Shown here one piece after another: positions 1 through 7,774 of a DNA stretch of 64,000 bases. How positions within the stretch are numbered: position 1 is the first letter of the stretch; every line of letters begins with the position of its first letter. Location: the NCBI GenBank assembly GCA_038239005.1, contig JBBSFE010000018.1, positions 4,628 through 68,627 of the forward strand. Direction: 5' to 3'. A program made the translations under genes and the position numbers. Source of the DNA: DASXHD01 sp038239005 (GTDB lineage Bacteria > Myxococcota_A > Polyangia > Polyangiales > Polyangiaceae). The notes under the pieces were generated by a model that made no database searches, was not told the origin of the DNA, and saw only the letters and a list, made by a program, of their open reading frames with translations.

Positions 1-1311
1 GAAGATCGCGCGACCGCATTGCGTCGCGGGGTTCGTGCCGACGGGCGTGTTGAAGCTGAAGTAGTACGCGTCGTAGGCGCTCGTGAGGTTGCCCGCGTAG
101 AGCCAGGGCGAGGCCGTGCCCGCCGTGATGAGCGCGGGGTCGAGCTTGCCCATGTCGTTGCGGATGTCGGTGAGGCCAACGTAGCCGTACGTCTCGTTGC
201 CCCAGGCCGGAGCAATCTTCGTGTTGTTGTTCTTGTACCAATCGGCAAAGTCTTTGCCCTTGGGGATGCTCGTGTCGATCGTCAAACACGAGTTGAAGCC
301 GTTGGGGCATTTGCCGGTTGCGTACGCTTGGCCCGTGTTGCCTTCCCACGCGCCGACGGTGGGTAGCGGTGCCGCGCCCTGGCATGTCGGGTCGAAGCCG
401 CCGCATTGCGCGAGGCTCGCGAAGAAGTTGTAATAGTAGTGCGTCGTGAACGCGCGACCGCCTGCGTTGAGATACGCGAGGAAGTTCTTGTAGCCGTTGG
501 TGCCGCGCGTGAACGTGGAGCACTCGCATGCGTCGAAGACGATGTCGTACTTGAGCATCTCGCCAGCGGTGTTCCAGAGGTTGTCGGCGACGCCCGCGCC
601 GCCGGGGAACGTTTGCCCGTCGTCGAACGTGCTCTTGTAGATGCGGACGCGCCCTTTGCCCGTCGGGCCGGTGAACTCGGTCGGGTCGATGCCGACGCGG
701 CTGAGGAAGAAGCACTCGGCGCCGTCGCAGCCCGTGGTCATGGCCATGAGCGGGATGTTGTCGTCGGGTGAGGTCTCGTGTTGTTTCTTGGGGAGGCGAA
801 GCGACTTGTCTGCCTGCTTGTTGTCGACGCACGCCGTGACGTTCGACACGGTGAGGTGGCGGCGCCACTTGCCGAGCTGAAGCACGAGCGGGATGTTCGT
901 GCCGACGGGAGCGTTCGGAATCGAGAATGTTCCGTCCGCTGCGGTCGTGGCGCTCGCGATGGGGTTGCCAGAAGCGGGAGCCTGGCAGGCTGTGCACACG
1001 GGGCCGTCGGTAATTGGATCGAGCGGCGCGTTGTTGACGTACACGAACACGTTGTAGAGACCGTTGACGCCTGCGGGGTCGTAGACCTTGCCGCTGATAG
1101 CCGTCGTTGGGCATGTCTGCTGGCATTGGAGCCCGACGCAGCCAGCTTCGCCGACGCCCGTATCAAAACCAAAACCGGGACCGCCCGTGTCGGTTGTGGC
1201 GTCACCACCGCCGTCGACGCTGTTGTCGTCGAAGCCGTTGTGATTGTTTCCGCCGCAAGCCATGAGCGTCGCAAAACAGATCGCCATGGCGATCGAAAGA
1301 AGAAGGCGCAT
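1..1311 (-). CDS. Secreted lipoprotein with carboxypeptidase-regulatory-like domain (3' end outside window)
   Basis: The frame is open from the ATG at 1311 to the left edge, so 437 codons are visible and the C-terminus is missing. Residues 1-19 form a lipoprotein signal (MRLLLSIAMAICFATLMAC, lipobox LMAC), followed by a Gly/Asp/Thr-rich linker. Residues about 70-160 read like a carboxypeptidase-regulatory/Cna-B type beta-sandwich (ISGKVYDPAGVNGLYNVFVYV). The rest, rich in Trp, Tyr and Cys, resembles a GATase-like or ThuA-like fold only vaguely. GAGGAG upstream of the ATG is a good ribosome site. It is divergent from the VKOR gene. Function unknown; probably anchored in the outer membrane. Confidence 0.8.
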   Translation of the reverse strand, partial: MRLLLSIAMAICFATLMACGGNNHNGFDDNSVDGGGDATTDTGGPGFGFDTGVGEAGCVGLQCQQTCPTTAISGKVYDPAGVNGLYNVFVYVNNAPLDPITDGPVCTACQAPASGNPIASATTAADGTFSIPNAPVGTNIPLVLQLGKWRRHLTVSNVTACVDNKQADKSLRLPKKQHETSPDDNIPLMAMTTGCDGAECFFLSRVGIDPTEFTGPTGKGRVRIYKSTFDDGQTFPGGAGVADNLWNTAGEMLKYDIVFDACECSTFTRGTNGYKNFLAYLNAGGRAFTTHYYYNFFASLAQCGGFDPTCQGAAPLPTVGAWEGNTGQAYATGKCPNGFNSCLTIDTSIPKGKDFADWYKNNNTKIAPAWGNETYGYVGLTDIRNDMGKLDPALITAGTASPWLYAGNLTSAYDAYYFSFNTPVGTNPATQCGRAIF

Positions 1312-1342
1312 TTGATCGGCTCCTCGAAAAAAAACGTGTCCC

Positions 1343-1358
1343 AAGTACGGCAGTACTT
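1343..1358. promoter_or_regulatory. Inverted repeat in 5' leader
   Basis: AAGTAC and GTACTT flank a 4-base loop. The site lies between the putative promoter and the start codon of the reverse-strand lipoprotein gene, so it could be an operator or a small leader hairpin. The role is inferred only from position and symmetry. Confidence 0.3.
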
Positions 1359-1368
1359 CCCTGGCGGA

Positions 1369-1396
1369 ATTGTACAGGAAGAAGTTTGTTGCGCAA
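1369..1396 (-). promoter_or_regulatory. Candidate sigma70-type promoter for the lipoprotein at 1311
   Basis: On the reverse strand TTGCGC (1396-1391) and TACAAT (1374-1369) are separated by 16 bases, close to the housekeeping consensus and unusually AT-rich for this DNA. It lies about 60 bases upstream of the start codon. Confidence 0.4.
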
Positions 1397-1449
1397 CGAA
1401 CGTTGTCTGATTTGACGTGGGCGGCCACAGCACGTTACCCCCATCACCC

Positions 1450-2682
1450 ATGCGCACGGGCATTCGATGGGCGGCGGCGTTGTGCCTCGTGGGCGCGGTG
1501 CTCGGAGCGGTTTTCGCCGCGTATTCGACGAGCGATTACGCTGCGCACCTCGATCGCCAGGTCCACGCGGTGCATTGCTCCTTCATTCCGGGTGCCAGCG
1601 TCGACTCGGACGAGGCAAACCCGTGCAAGGCCGCGCTATTCAGCCCGTATTCGGCGATTTTGCGGCAAACCTATTGGGGCGGTATCCCGATTTCCCTCGC
1701 CGCGCTCGGATGCTTTGCGTTTTTCGCGGCGCTTGGCCTCTATTTGCTCCTCGCTCCTGTCCGCGCCCCGCGGCGCGCGGTGCAATTGCTCGGCGTGAGC
1801 GGGTTTTTGCCGCTGTGCGCGTCGATCGTGATGTTCGGGATTTCGCTCACGCAATTGCATGCATTCTGCAAGGTGTGTGTCGGCATCTATGCGTCGTCGA
1901 TCATCGTTGCGATCGCCGCGGTGCTCGCGTGGCTTGCGCTAGCGCGTGAAAAGAAGGAGAGCTCGATGCGGCCAGCTGGCAAATGGCTCGTGCTCGTCGG
2001 TGGCGTTGCGGCGCTTGGTGTTGCGTCGCTCGTGCCGGCGGTAGTCTATGCGGCGTCGATGCCGGACTACACGCCGTACCTCACGAGCTGCGGCGTGCTT
2101 GCGCAGTCGACCGAGGGCCACAACGCGCTCTTGAAAATTCCGACGACGCAACCGAAGCGGCAAGTCATCCTCTTCGAAGACCCGCTCTGTCCGACGTGCA
2201 AAGCGTTTCACGAGCGGCTCGTGTCGGAAGGCATTTTCGAAAAGCTCGACGTCACGCTCGCGCTCTTCCCGCTCGACAGCGAGTGCAACTGGATGCTCGA
2301 CCGCAGCCTCCACGCCGGCGCATGCGTGCTCAGCAAAGCCGTACTTTGCGGCGGCAACCGAGCGCGCGCTGTTCTCGAGTGGGCCTACGACAACCAAGAA
2401 GATTTGCGCGCCGTCGGCAAACAAGGGCAAACGGGCTTGAAGGAGCGCGTCGGCAAGCAATTCGGCGCGGAGGTCTCGACTTGCATCGATGACAAGGCAA
2501 CGAGCGTTCGCCTGAATCAACAGCTGCAATTCGCCGCAACGAACCGCATCCCCGTCTCGACACCGCAGATGTACATGGTGAGCGGCGGCGACAAGACGAA
2601 GCTCATGCGCGTGTGTGATGAAGACACCGATTTGGGTCTCAAGTTTGCGATGGGCAAGCTCGCGCCGGAGGTGTTGCCGTGA
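1450..2682 (+). CDS. VKOR-DsbA fusion: membrane disulfide-bond forming enzyme
   Basis: This 410-residue protein joins a vitamin K epoxide reductase (VKOR) membrane domain to a DsbA/thioredoxin-like domain. Membrane helices lie at about 7-25, 78-101, 112-135, 144-166 and 178-200. The VKOR cysteines are visible: the loop pair C43 and C59 and the active CKVC at 140-143. The thioredoxin-fold part carries CPTC at 247-250. In such fusions VKOR reoxidises the attached DsbA with quinone, forming disulfides in periplasmic proteins. I chose the ATG at 1450 because it begins just before the first helix; a GTG at 1417 adds 11 unlikely residues. The next gene overlaps its stop by 4 bases (GTGA). Confidence 0.88.
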   Translation: MRTGIRWAAALCLVGAVLGAVFAAYSTSDYAAHLDRQVHAVHCSFIPGASVDSDEANPCKAALFSPYSAILRQTYWGGIPISLAALGCFAFFAALGLYLLLAPVRAPRRAVQLLGVSGFLPLCASIVMFGISLTQLHAFCKVCVGIYASSIIVAIAAVLAWLALAREKKESSMRPAGKWLVLVGGVAALGVASLVPAVVYAASMPDYTPYLTSCGVLAQSTEGHNALLKIPTTQPKRQVILFEDPLCPTCKAFHERLVSEGIFEKLDVTLALFPLDSECNWMLDRSLHAGACVLSKAVLCGGNRARAVLEWAYDNQEDLRAVGKQGQTGLKERVGKQFGAEVSTCIDDKATSVRLNQQLQFAATNRIPVSTPQMYMVSGGDKTKLMRVCDEDTDLGLKFAMGKLAPEVLP

Positions 2683-3470
2683 GCGAAGAGCCCAAGACAA
2701 TCGGCCACGATCCGACGCTTCCCGTGAGCTCCGAGCCCGATGCGCCCGAGGACAAGGACGACAAGAAGCGAGGCCCGATGATCGTTGGCCTCGCGGTGTT
2801 CATCGCGCTGCTCGCGGTGTTTGCGATTTGGATTCGCACGAGCGTTCACGGTGCGGCCGAGCGCATCGCGCATCCCGATGCGCCGGAGATTTCGAAGGTC
2901 GCCGTCGCCGACAACAGCGAAGTGGCTTACTGCACGCCCGCGTTCAAAGGCGTGCTCCAGCGCGTGCTCAACTCCTGCGGGCTCGTTGGCACCGAGAGCC
3001 GCCGCGGGTGCCAGCCCGCCGACGTGAAAACGTTCGCCTCGATCAGCGACGAAGACTTCAACGCGCTCTTCACGCCGCTGAAAGATCGCGGCGCAGTGAT
3101 TTTGTTCGACGAAGGCAAAGACGATCTCGACGAAGCCGCGAAGAAGCTCGTCGAAGAAAAGTGGCAAGAGCGCAAGGGCGCGCGCTATTTCTTCGTGGTC
3201 GCGCGCGCGAGCAAGACCGGCACGGCCGACGCGAACCGCGCGCTCTCGCATCGCCGCGCGAACAGCGTCATGCTCGACCTACAAAATATTTTGCCCCGCG
3301 ACCCCGACCTCGACAAACAAGTGGGCCTCTTGTGGCTCGGCAACGAGTTCGCGCAGCTCGGGAAAAATTATTGCGACTGGCCGTCGTCACGCGACGAGAA
3401 AAAAGTGAAATGCAGCGAGGAGACAATCAACCGGAGCGCGTTCGTGTCATGGGTCGACTGCCGGCTCTAA
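2679..3470 (+). CDS. Single-pass membrane protein with OmpA-like C-terminal part
   Basis: 263 residues: an acidic/basic cytoplasmic tail (1-31), one membrane helix (about 32-52) and a soluble domain. The segment NRALSHRRANSVMLDL resembles the OmpA/MotB peptidoglycan-binding signature (SxxRAxxV), so cell-wall association is possible, although the domain match is partial. Six cysteines in the soluble part fit a substrate or partner of the neighbouring disulfide machinery. Start is GTG at 2679 in a GTGA overlap with the VKOR-DsbA stop; the next gene starts inside its 3' end at 3449, so the genes are translationally coupled. Function not established. Confidence 0.78.
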   Translation: MSEEPKTIGHDPTLPVSSEPDAPEDKDDKKRGPMIVGLAVFIALLAVFAIWIRTSVHGAAERIAHPDAPEISKVAVADNSEVAYCTPAFKGVLQRVLNSCGLVGTESRRGCQPADVKTFASISDEDFNALFTPLKDRGAVILFDEGKDDLDEAAKKLVEEKWQERKGARYFFVVARASKTGTADANRALSHRRANSVMLDLQNILPRDPDLDKQVGLLWLGNEFAQLGKNYCDWPSSRDEKKVKCSEETINRSAFVSWVDCRL

Positions 3471-4093
3471 CCACGCTGCTGGTCGTTGTATCATGCAACG
3501 ATCCTCCGAAAGCCACGGGCAGTGGGCGGAGCGAGCGGGTCGTCGCGAGCGCCAGCGCCACGCCCAGCGCGACAGCCGCCCCGAGCGATCACGCAGCGGT
3601 TGCCCCGCGCGGGCCTCTTTGTGATCGCAGCGGCGAGTTGCGCACGCTTCCGAAATCGGGGGCGGCCTTCGTCGATTCCACGGGCGGCGTGACCGATCGC
3701 GCGATGCCCGCGTGGGACGGCAAGCGCGTTCGATGGGTCAGCTTTTTTGCGTCGTGGTGCGGGCCCTGCAAAGAAGAATTTCCGCGCATCAAATCATTCG
3801 CCCAAAAACTCGAGCAGAGCGGTGTCCCAGTCGATGTCATGTATCTCTCGATCGACGACGACTTGCGGCAGCTCACCGCGTTCTTGCAGCAGCAGCCCGA
3901 CGCAGGCGTGAAGTCGGCGTACTGGCTCAAAGACGGCCCCCCACGCACGTCGTGGCTCGCGTCTCTGAAGATGAAGAGCGATCCGGCGCTTCCCGAGCAC
4001 GCCATCTTCGACGGCAAGGGCAAGCTTCGCTGCTTCATATCGGGTGCCATCGAAGACCGCGACTACGACGCGCTCCTCGCGTCTCTGCGATGA
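3449..4093 (+). CDS. TlpA/ResA-like thioredoxin-fold lipoprotein
   Basis: 214 residues. The N-terminus has a short lipoprotein signal (lipobox VVSC, Cys16) and a Ser/Ala-rich linker to about residue 52. A TlpA-like redoxin domain follows with the active motif WCGPC (CGPC at 104-107). Such proteins are membrane-anchored thiol-disulfide reductases facing the periplasm, often supplying electrons for cytochrome c maturation or correcting disulfides. The ATG at 3449 lies 22 bases inside the preceding gene in another frame. Its position after a VKOR-DsbA gene supports a role in envelope thiol chemistry; the substrate is unknown. Confidence 0.85.
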   Translation: MGRLPALTTLLVVVSCNDPPKATGSGRSERVVASASATPSATAAPSDHAAVAPRGPLCDRSGELRTLPKSGAAFVDSTGGVTDRAMPAWDGKRVRWVSFFASWCGPCKEEFPRIKSFAQKLEQSGVPVDVMYLSIDDDLRQLTAFLQQQPDAGVKSAYWLKDGPPRTSWLASLKMKSDPALPEHAIFDGKGKLRCFISGAIEDRDYDALLASLR

Positions 4094-4716
4094 AGCGTGC
4101 GGCGTGTGTGAGCGCGCTCGCGCTCCTCCTACTCTCCGCCAGCCTCACGACCGCCGCTCGCGCCGACGACGTCATCATCGATGTGCGCGCACCCGTGCGT
4201 TACGGCTTTGCCTACACGACGCTCACGCGTGGCCCCGCGATGTCGTTTTCGTGGGGCGTCGCCGCTGACCTCGTTCGCATCACGCGCGATCTCACGTTTC
4301 AGCTCGTGTTCGACTTCGAGTCGTGGACGCGTCTCGACCTCGACGAAAAAGATCCGCGCTCGTCGTTCTCGAGCATCGGACTCGGCGGGGGACTCTTCTA
4401 CGTCGGCGAAGCGCAAGTCGCCCTCGGCATCGAGACCGTCCTTGGCATGACGCTCGACGTGAACACCGTGGTCGGCGGCGGCGTGTCGACGCGGCTCTAC
4501 GTGTACCCGTTCTACATGCGCTTCGGAGACGCCATGAAACACAAGACGGGCCGCTTCACCGCGTGGGTGAAGAGCTCGTTTTCGTTCTGGGCGATGGGCC
4601 GCATCGACTGGACCGACGACGGCAACGGCCTGACCCTCGCATTCGGCGGCGCGGTCGACATCGCCCGCATCATCTTCGCCCCGTACATCGAGCTACTGGG
4701 TAAGAAGATTCGATGA
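4090..4716 (+). CDS. Exported protein, probable outer-membrane beta-barrel
   Basis: 208 residues with a clear Sec signal peptide (about 1-25, ending TTAARA). The mature part is a series of alternating polar/hydrophobic aromatic-rich segments (for example RYGFAYTTLTRG, LYVYPFYMRFGD), as in small outer-membrane beta-barrels. No named family is recognised. The ATG at 4090 overlaps the stop of the TlpA-like gene (ATGA), making it the fourth gene of the operon that begins with VKOR-DsbA. Three bases follow before the convergent FHA gene stop at 4721; I see no terminator there. Confidence 0.75.
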   Translation: MKRAACVSALALLLLSASLTTAARADDVIIDVRAPVRYGFAYTTLTRGPAMSFSWGVAADLVRITRDLTFQLVFDFESWTRLDLDEKDPRSSFSSIGLGGGLFYVGEAQVALGIETVLGMTLDVNTVVGGGVSTRLYVYPFYMRFGDAMKHKTGRFTAWVKSSFSFWAMGRIDWTDDGNGLTLAFGGAVDIARIIFAPYIELLGKKIR

Positions 4717-4720
4717 AAGA

Positions 4721-6292
4721 CTAAAGAGAGCCAGACGGTGACAAGTCGATCGCGAGGCGCGTGCGGCCGACGATGATTTGATCGCCGTGGTCGAGACGCT
4801 CTTCGCTCTTCACGCGAACGAACACGCCGGTGCGCGATTGGAGATCGGTGAGGACGATCGAGCCGGCTTGCTCTTCGATGTAGCAGTGCTGCTCGCTCAC
4901 GAGCGCGTCGTTGGGGAAGACGAGATCGCCGACGGCGGAGCCGACTTGAAGCGTAGTCCCGCGCGCCACGACGCTCGCGCCTTGCGCGCCGCCCTCGAAG
5001 ATTTGCACGACGCGGAACGCCGACGGCCACTTCGGTGACGAATAAAAATACGTGGGAGCGTCGTCGGGCTCGTCGTCCGCGACGGGGTTCTTCATGATGC
5101 GCAGAAGCTGATCGCCGACGATGAACTCATCGCCGGGCTCGACCTCGACGGGTCGACGCACGCGCAAGAAGATGCCGTTGCCGCCGTCGAAGTCTTCGAC
5201 CATGAGCGTGCCGTTCTTCCAGCGGATGATCGCTTCGCTTGGGTGGCAGAAGCGCTCGTTCGGGAGCGAGATGCCGCCCGTGGCACCGATGATGACTTCG
5301 TCGCCGAGGGGCTCGTACACATCGGGCCCGCCCGCCATGCTGCGAAGGACGTGCATGCGGAAGCGAACTTTGGCGGCGCGCACGAGCGGCACGGCCTCGG
5401 CCTCGGCCGGGCGCACGAGCGGCATCGGCTGATTCGGCAGCGGCGGCGGAGCCGTGAGCGGAGCCGGAATGACGGGCATCGAAGGCGATTGCGCACGACG
5501 CGCTTCGTGATCCCCGACGGGGGGAACCTCGGGCTGCGACGGACGCGCCGGCACGGGTGGAGGTGGAGGCGTGCCCTGGACTTTGACGGAGAGCTCTTTC
5601 GGCGGCGGCGCTTCTGCGGCTGCCTTCTTCTTGATCTGTTTGATGTCGACGTTGGGCGCGCCCGTGAGCTGCTCCATCCCGCCTTGGGCTTTGCCCTCGA
5701 TGATCAAATCGAATTTGCCGTCGCGCAGCGAGATGATCATCTCCATCTGCTGGCCCTTCATCAGCGCGCGGACGTAGAGAGCGACATCGGGGCGCTCGAC
5801 TTGATCGGCATAGAGGCGCTTGTGACTCTTGATGATGCGGCCGCCGTCGGCGAAGAGGTGCGTGATGATGTGCGGCTTGTTGAGCCCGGAGTCTTCCGTC
5901 TGGATGTGGTAGACGTGCTCCTTGTATTTGACGTTGTTGTTGAAGCCGACCTGCGCGCGATTGAAGCTCGGCTGAGCCATCTCGCGTTCGAGCTTCGCGA
6001 GCTCCGCGGAGGTCCACTTACCGATGGCGCCTTCGAGCTCGGCGTAGTCGCCGTCGAGACCTTCCATGCGCGCGAACGCCGCCTTCGCGAGAGGCGACGC
6101 GGCGTTGATGCGAAGCGCGCCGGCCAAAAGTTTTTGCCCGTCGGCGTCGTTCGGGCCACCCGCGGCCCACGCACACAACAGCGCGACCGCATCGTCGGCA
6201 CGACCACGGTCGACGAGCCACTTGGCCACCTTCGAAGCGGACGCTCGGGGCGAAGAAGGGATCGCTGAGGAACTCACGGAGCCCTGCGACAT
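4721..6292 (-). CDS. Protein with two FHA domains and a helical/middle domain
   Basis: 523 residues. The N-terminus (about 20-100) is Ala-rich and helical, TPR-like. Residues about 110-205 form a conserved-looking domain of unknown type (HVYHIQTEDSGLNKPHI). A Pro-rich linker covers 228-300. Two FHA-like domains follow: about 325-400 (VIIGATGGISLPN, then EDFDGGNGIFLRV) and about 445-518 (LQVGSAVGDLVFPN, then LQSRTGVFVRV). FHA domains bind phosphothreonine, so this is a likely target or adaptor of the Ser/Thr kinases found here. The linker is partly encoded by the 30-bp repeat at 5495-5524 (residues about 257-266). No partner gene is evident. Confidence 0.85.
   Translation of the reverse strand: MSQGSVSSSAIPSSPRASASKVAKWLVDRGRADDAVALLCAWAAGGPNDADGQKLLAGALRINAASPLAKAAFARMEGLDGDYAELEGAIGKWTSAELAKLEREMAQPSFNRAQVGFNNNVKYKEHVYHIQTEDSGLNKPHIITHLFADGGRIIKSHKRLYADQVERPDVALYVRALMKGQQMEMIISLRDGKFDLIIEGKAQGGMEQLTGAPNVDIKQIKKKAAAEAPPPKELSVKVQGTPPPPPVPARPSQPEVPPVGDHEARRAQSPSMPVIPAPLTAPPPLPNQPMPLVRPAEAEAVPLVRAAKVRFRMHVLRSMAGGPDVYEPLGDEVIIGATGGISLPNERFCHPSEAIIRWKNGTLMVEDFDGGNGIFLRVRRPVEVEPGDEFIVGDQLLRIMKNPVADDEPDDAPTYFYSSPKWPSAFRVVQIFEGGAQGASVVARGTTLQVGSAVGDLVFPNDALVSEQHCYIEEQAGSIVLTDLQSRTGVFVRVKSEERLDHGDQIIVGRTRLAIDLSPSGSL
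5495..5524. repeat. 30-bp perfect dispersed repeat, copy 1
   Basis: These 30 bases are identical, in the same orientation, to 10789-10818, and the flanks differ at once. The copy lies inside the Pro-rich linker of the twin-FHA gene; read on that gene's strand it encodes PPVGDHEARR. It contains the small inverted repeat CCCC-GAC-GGGG. Confidence 0.85.
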
Positions 6293-6337
6293 AGAGAGGG
6301 GATGATCAGCCGGGAAGGGTACGAAAGCAAGCCCGTC

Positions 6338-7015
6338 TCAGTAGGTAAGTACGGTCTCGACGCGGACCGGTAGGAGCTTTTCGCGGCCGTTCAAGAAGGA
6401 GAGCTCGATCACGAAGGCAAACGCCATGACGTGTCCGCCCTGCATCCGAACGAGATCGGCCGCGGCTTTTGCGGTGCCGCCGGTAGCCAGGAGATCGTCC
6501 ACCACGATGCAGCGGGATTCCTCGGCGATGGAGTCCTTGTGCATTTGGAGCTCGGCCGTCGAGTATTCGGTGTCATAGGTGACGCGGTCGACGGCGGCGG
6601 GGAGCTTGCCGGGCTTTCGCGCCGGAACGAAGCTCGCGTTCAGCCTGGCCGCGAGGGCGCCGCCGAACACGAACCCGCGTGCTTCGACGCCGACCACGAC
6701 GTCGATGTGCTCGCCAATGAAACGCTCGGCGAGCGCGTCGAGCACGATGTGGAACGCGCGCGGCGAGGCGAGGAGCGGCGTGATGTCTTTGAAGAGAATG
6801 CCGGGCTTCGGAAAATCGGGAACGTCGCGGACGGCGCTGCGTGCGAAGTCGAGCGCGCTCGTGATGAGCGCGAGCGGGGGCGACTCGACATGCTCGGTTT
6901 GCTTGGCCTGTTTCGAAGCTTTCGCTGCCTTTGATGCCTTCGACGGATGACGCATCGGCAAGCGCTTGGTGCGCCTTGCGAGGAGCGGCGGGCGGTTCTT
7001 CGGCTTTTGCGGCAT
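6338..7015 (-). CDS. apt: Adenine phosphoribosyltransferase
   Basis: Converts adenine plus PRPP to AMP (purine salvage, cytoplasm). The PRPP-binding loop is clear (CIVVDDLLATGGTAKAA), as are the family signatures DFPKPGILFKDITPLL and VGVEARGFVFGGALA. The conserved enzyme is about 170-180 residues, whereas the frame from the ATG at 7015 gives 225, with a Lys/Ala-rich low-complexity head (SKASKAAKASKQAKQ). A later ATG near 6955 would trim part of it. It starts 10 bases after surE, so the two nucleotide-metabolism genes are probably co-transcribed. Confidence 0.92.
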   Translation of the reverse strand: MPQKPKNRPPLLARRTKRLPMRHPSKASKAAKASKQAKQTEHVESPPLALITSALDFARSAVRDVPDFPKPGILFKDITPLLASPRAFHIVLDALAERFIGEHIDVVVGVEARGFVFGGALAARLNASFVPARKPGKLPAAVDRVTYDTEYSTAELQMHKDSIAEESRCIVVDDLLATGGTAKAAADLVRMQGGHVMAFAFVIELSFLNGREKLLPVRVETVLTY

Positions 7016-7025
7016 GGGTGGCGAT

Positions 7026-7748
7026 CTATATCAGCGACTCGCAGAACTTCATCTCGGCCTTTGCGGTGAGATCGAGCGTGAGCGGCGTGATCGACGCGAC
7101 GGCTGCATCGTGTGCGTCCGTGTCGCTGCCCGGGTCGGGCTCGTGGTGGACGCCGGCGCCGCCGATCCACAAGTAATCGCGGCCGCGTGGGTCTTTTCGG
7201 AGATCGACGAGCTCTTCGTACGTTCGTGAGCCGACGTGCGCGACTTGAAGCTTGCCGGCCCACTTGGGCGGGAAGTTCACGCTGAGGAGGATTTTCCGTT
7301 CGAGAATCTTTCCGGCGATCGACGCGATGACGCGGCACGCGCGGTCGAGATCGACATCCCGTGCGGCGCTCGCGGCAATCGCCGGGAGCCCTCGAAGCGC
7401 ACCCTCTCGCGCGGCGGCGACGGTGCCCGAATAGAATGCGACTTGCCCGAGATTGAGCCCGTGGTTCATGCCGCTCACCACGAGATCCGGTTTGCGCGAG
7501 AGCACCTTCGGGTGATGAAGGGCGACGTAAACGCAATCGGCCGGTGTGCCATCGACCGCCCAAATCCCATCTTCCACCCGGCGGAGGCGGAGCGGCTTGT
7601 GCAAGCTCAGCGCATGACTCGACGCGCTCTGCTCGAGCTCGGGCGCGACGATGACGACGTCCGCGATCTCGGAGAGCACGGCGTGCATCGCGCGAATCCC
7701 GCGGCGCGCGTAGCCGTCGTCGTTGGCGAGCAGGATGAGAGGACGCAT
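7026..7748 (-). CDS. surE: 5'/3'-nucleotidase SurE
   Basis: 240 residues, the normal length for SurE, a metal-dependent nucleoside monophosphate phosphatase. The N-terminal metal-binding motif ILLANDDGYARRGI and the downstream VSGMNHGLNLGQVAFYSGTVAAA signature are present. SurE is linked to stationary-phase survival and nucleotide-pool balance in other bacteria. It is followed closely by apt on the same strand, suggesting a salvage operon, and is divergent from the prolyl oligopeptidase gene with only about 26 bases between the starts, so the promoters must overlap. Confidence 0.93.
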   Translation of the reverse strand: MRPLILLANDDGYARRGIRAMHAVLSEIADVVIVAPELEQSASSHALSLHKPLRLRRVEDGIWAVDGTPADCVYVALHHPKVLSRKPDLVVSGMNHGLNLGQVAFYSGTVAAAREGALRGLPAIAASAARDVDLDRACRVIASIAGKILERKILLSVNFPPKWAGKLQVAHVGSRTYEELVDLRKDPRGRDYLWIGGAGVHHEPDPGSDTDAHDAAVASITPLTLDLTAKAEMKFCESLI

Positions 7749-7774
7749 CTCGGGCTCGCGTGTAGCTTGGATGG

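Noticed and set aside
406..771. Long Arg/Ala-rich forward frames opposite the lipoprotein at 1-1311
   Set aside because: They are composition shadows: very Arg/Ala/Val-rich, with no ribosome site or family motif, lying opposite a clear lipoprotein.
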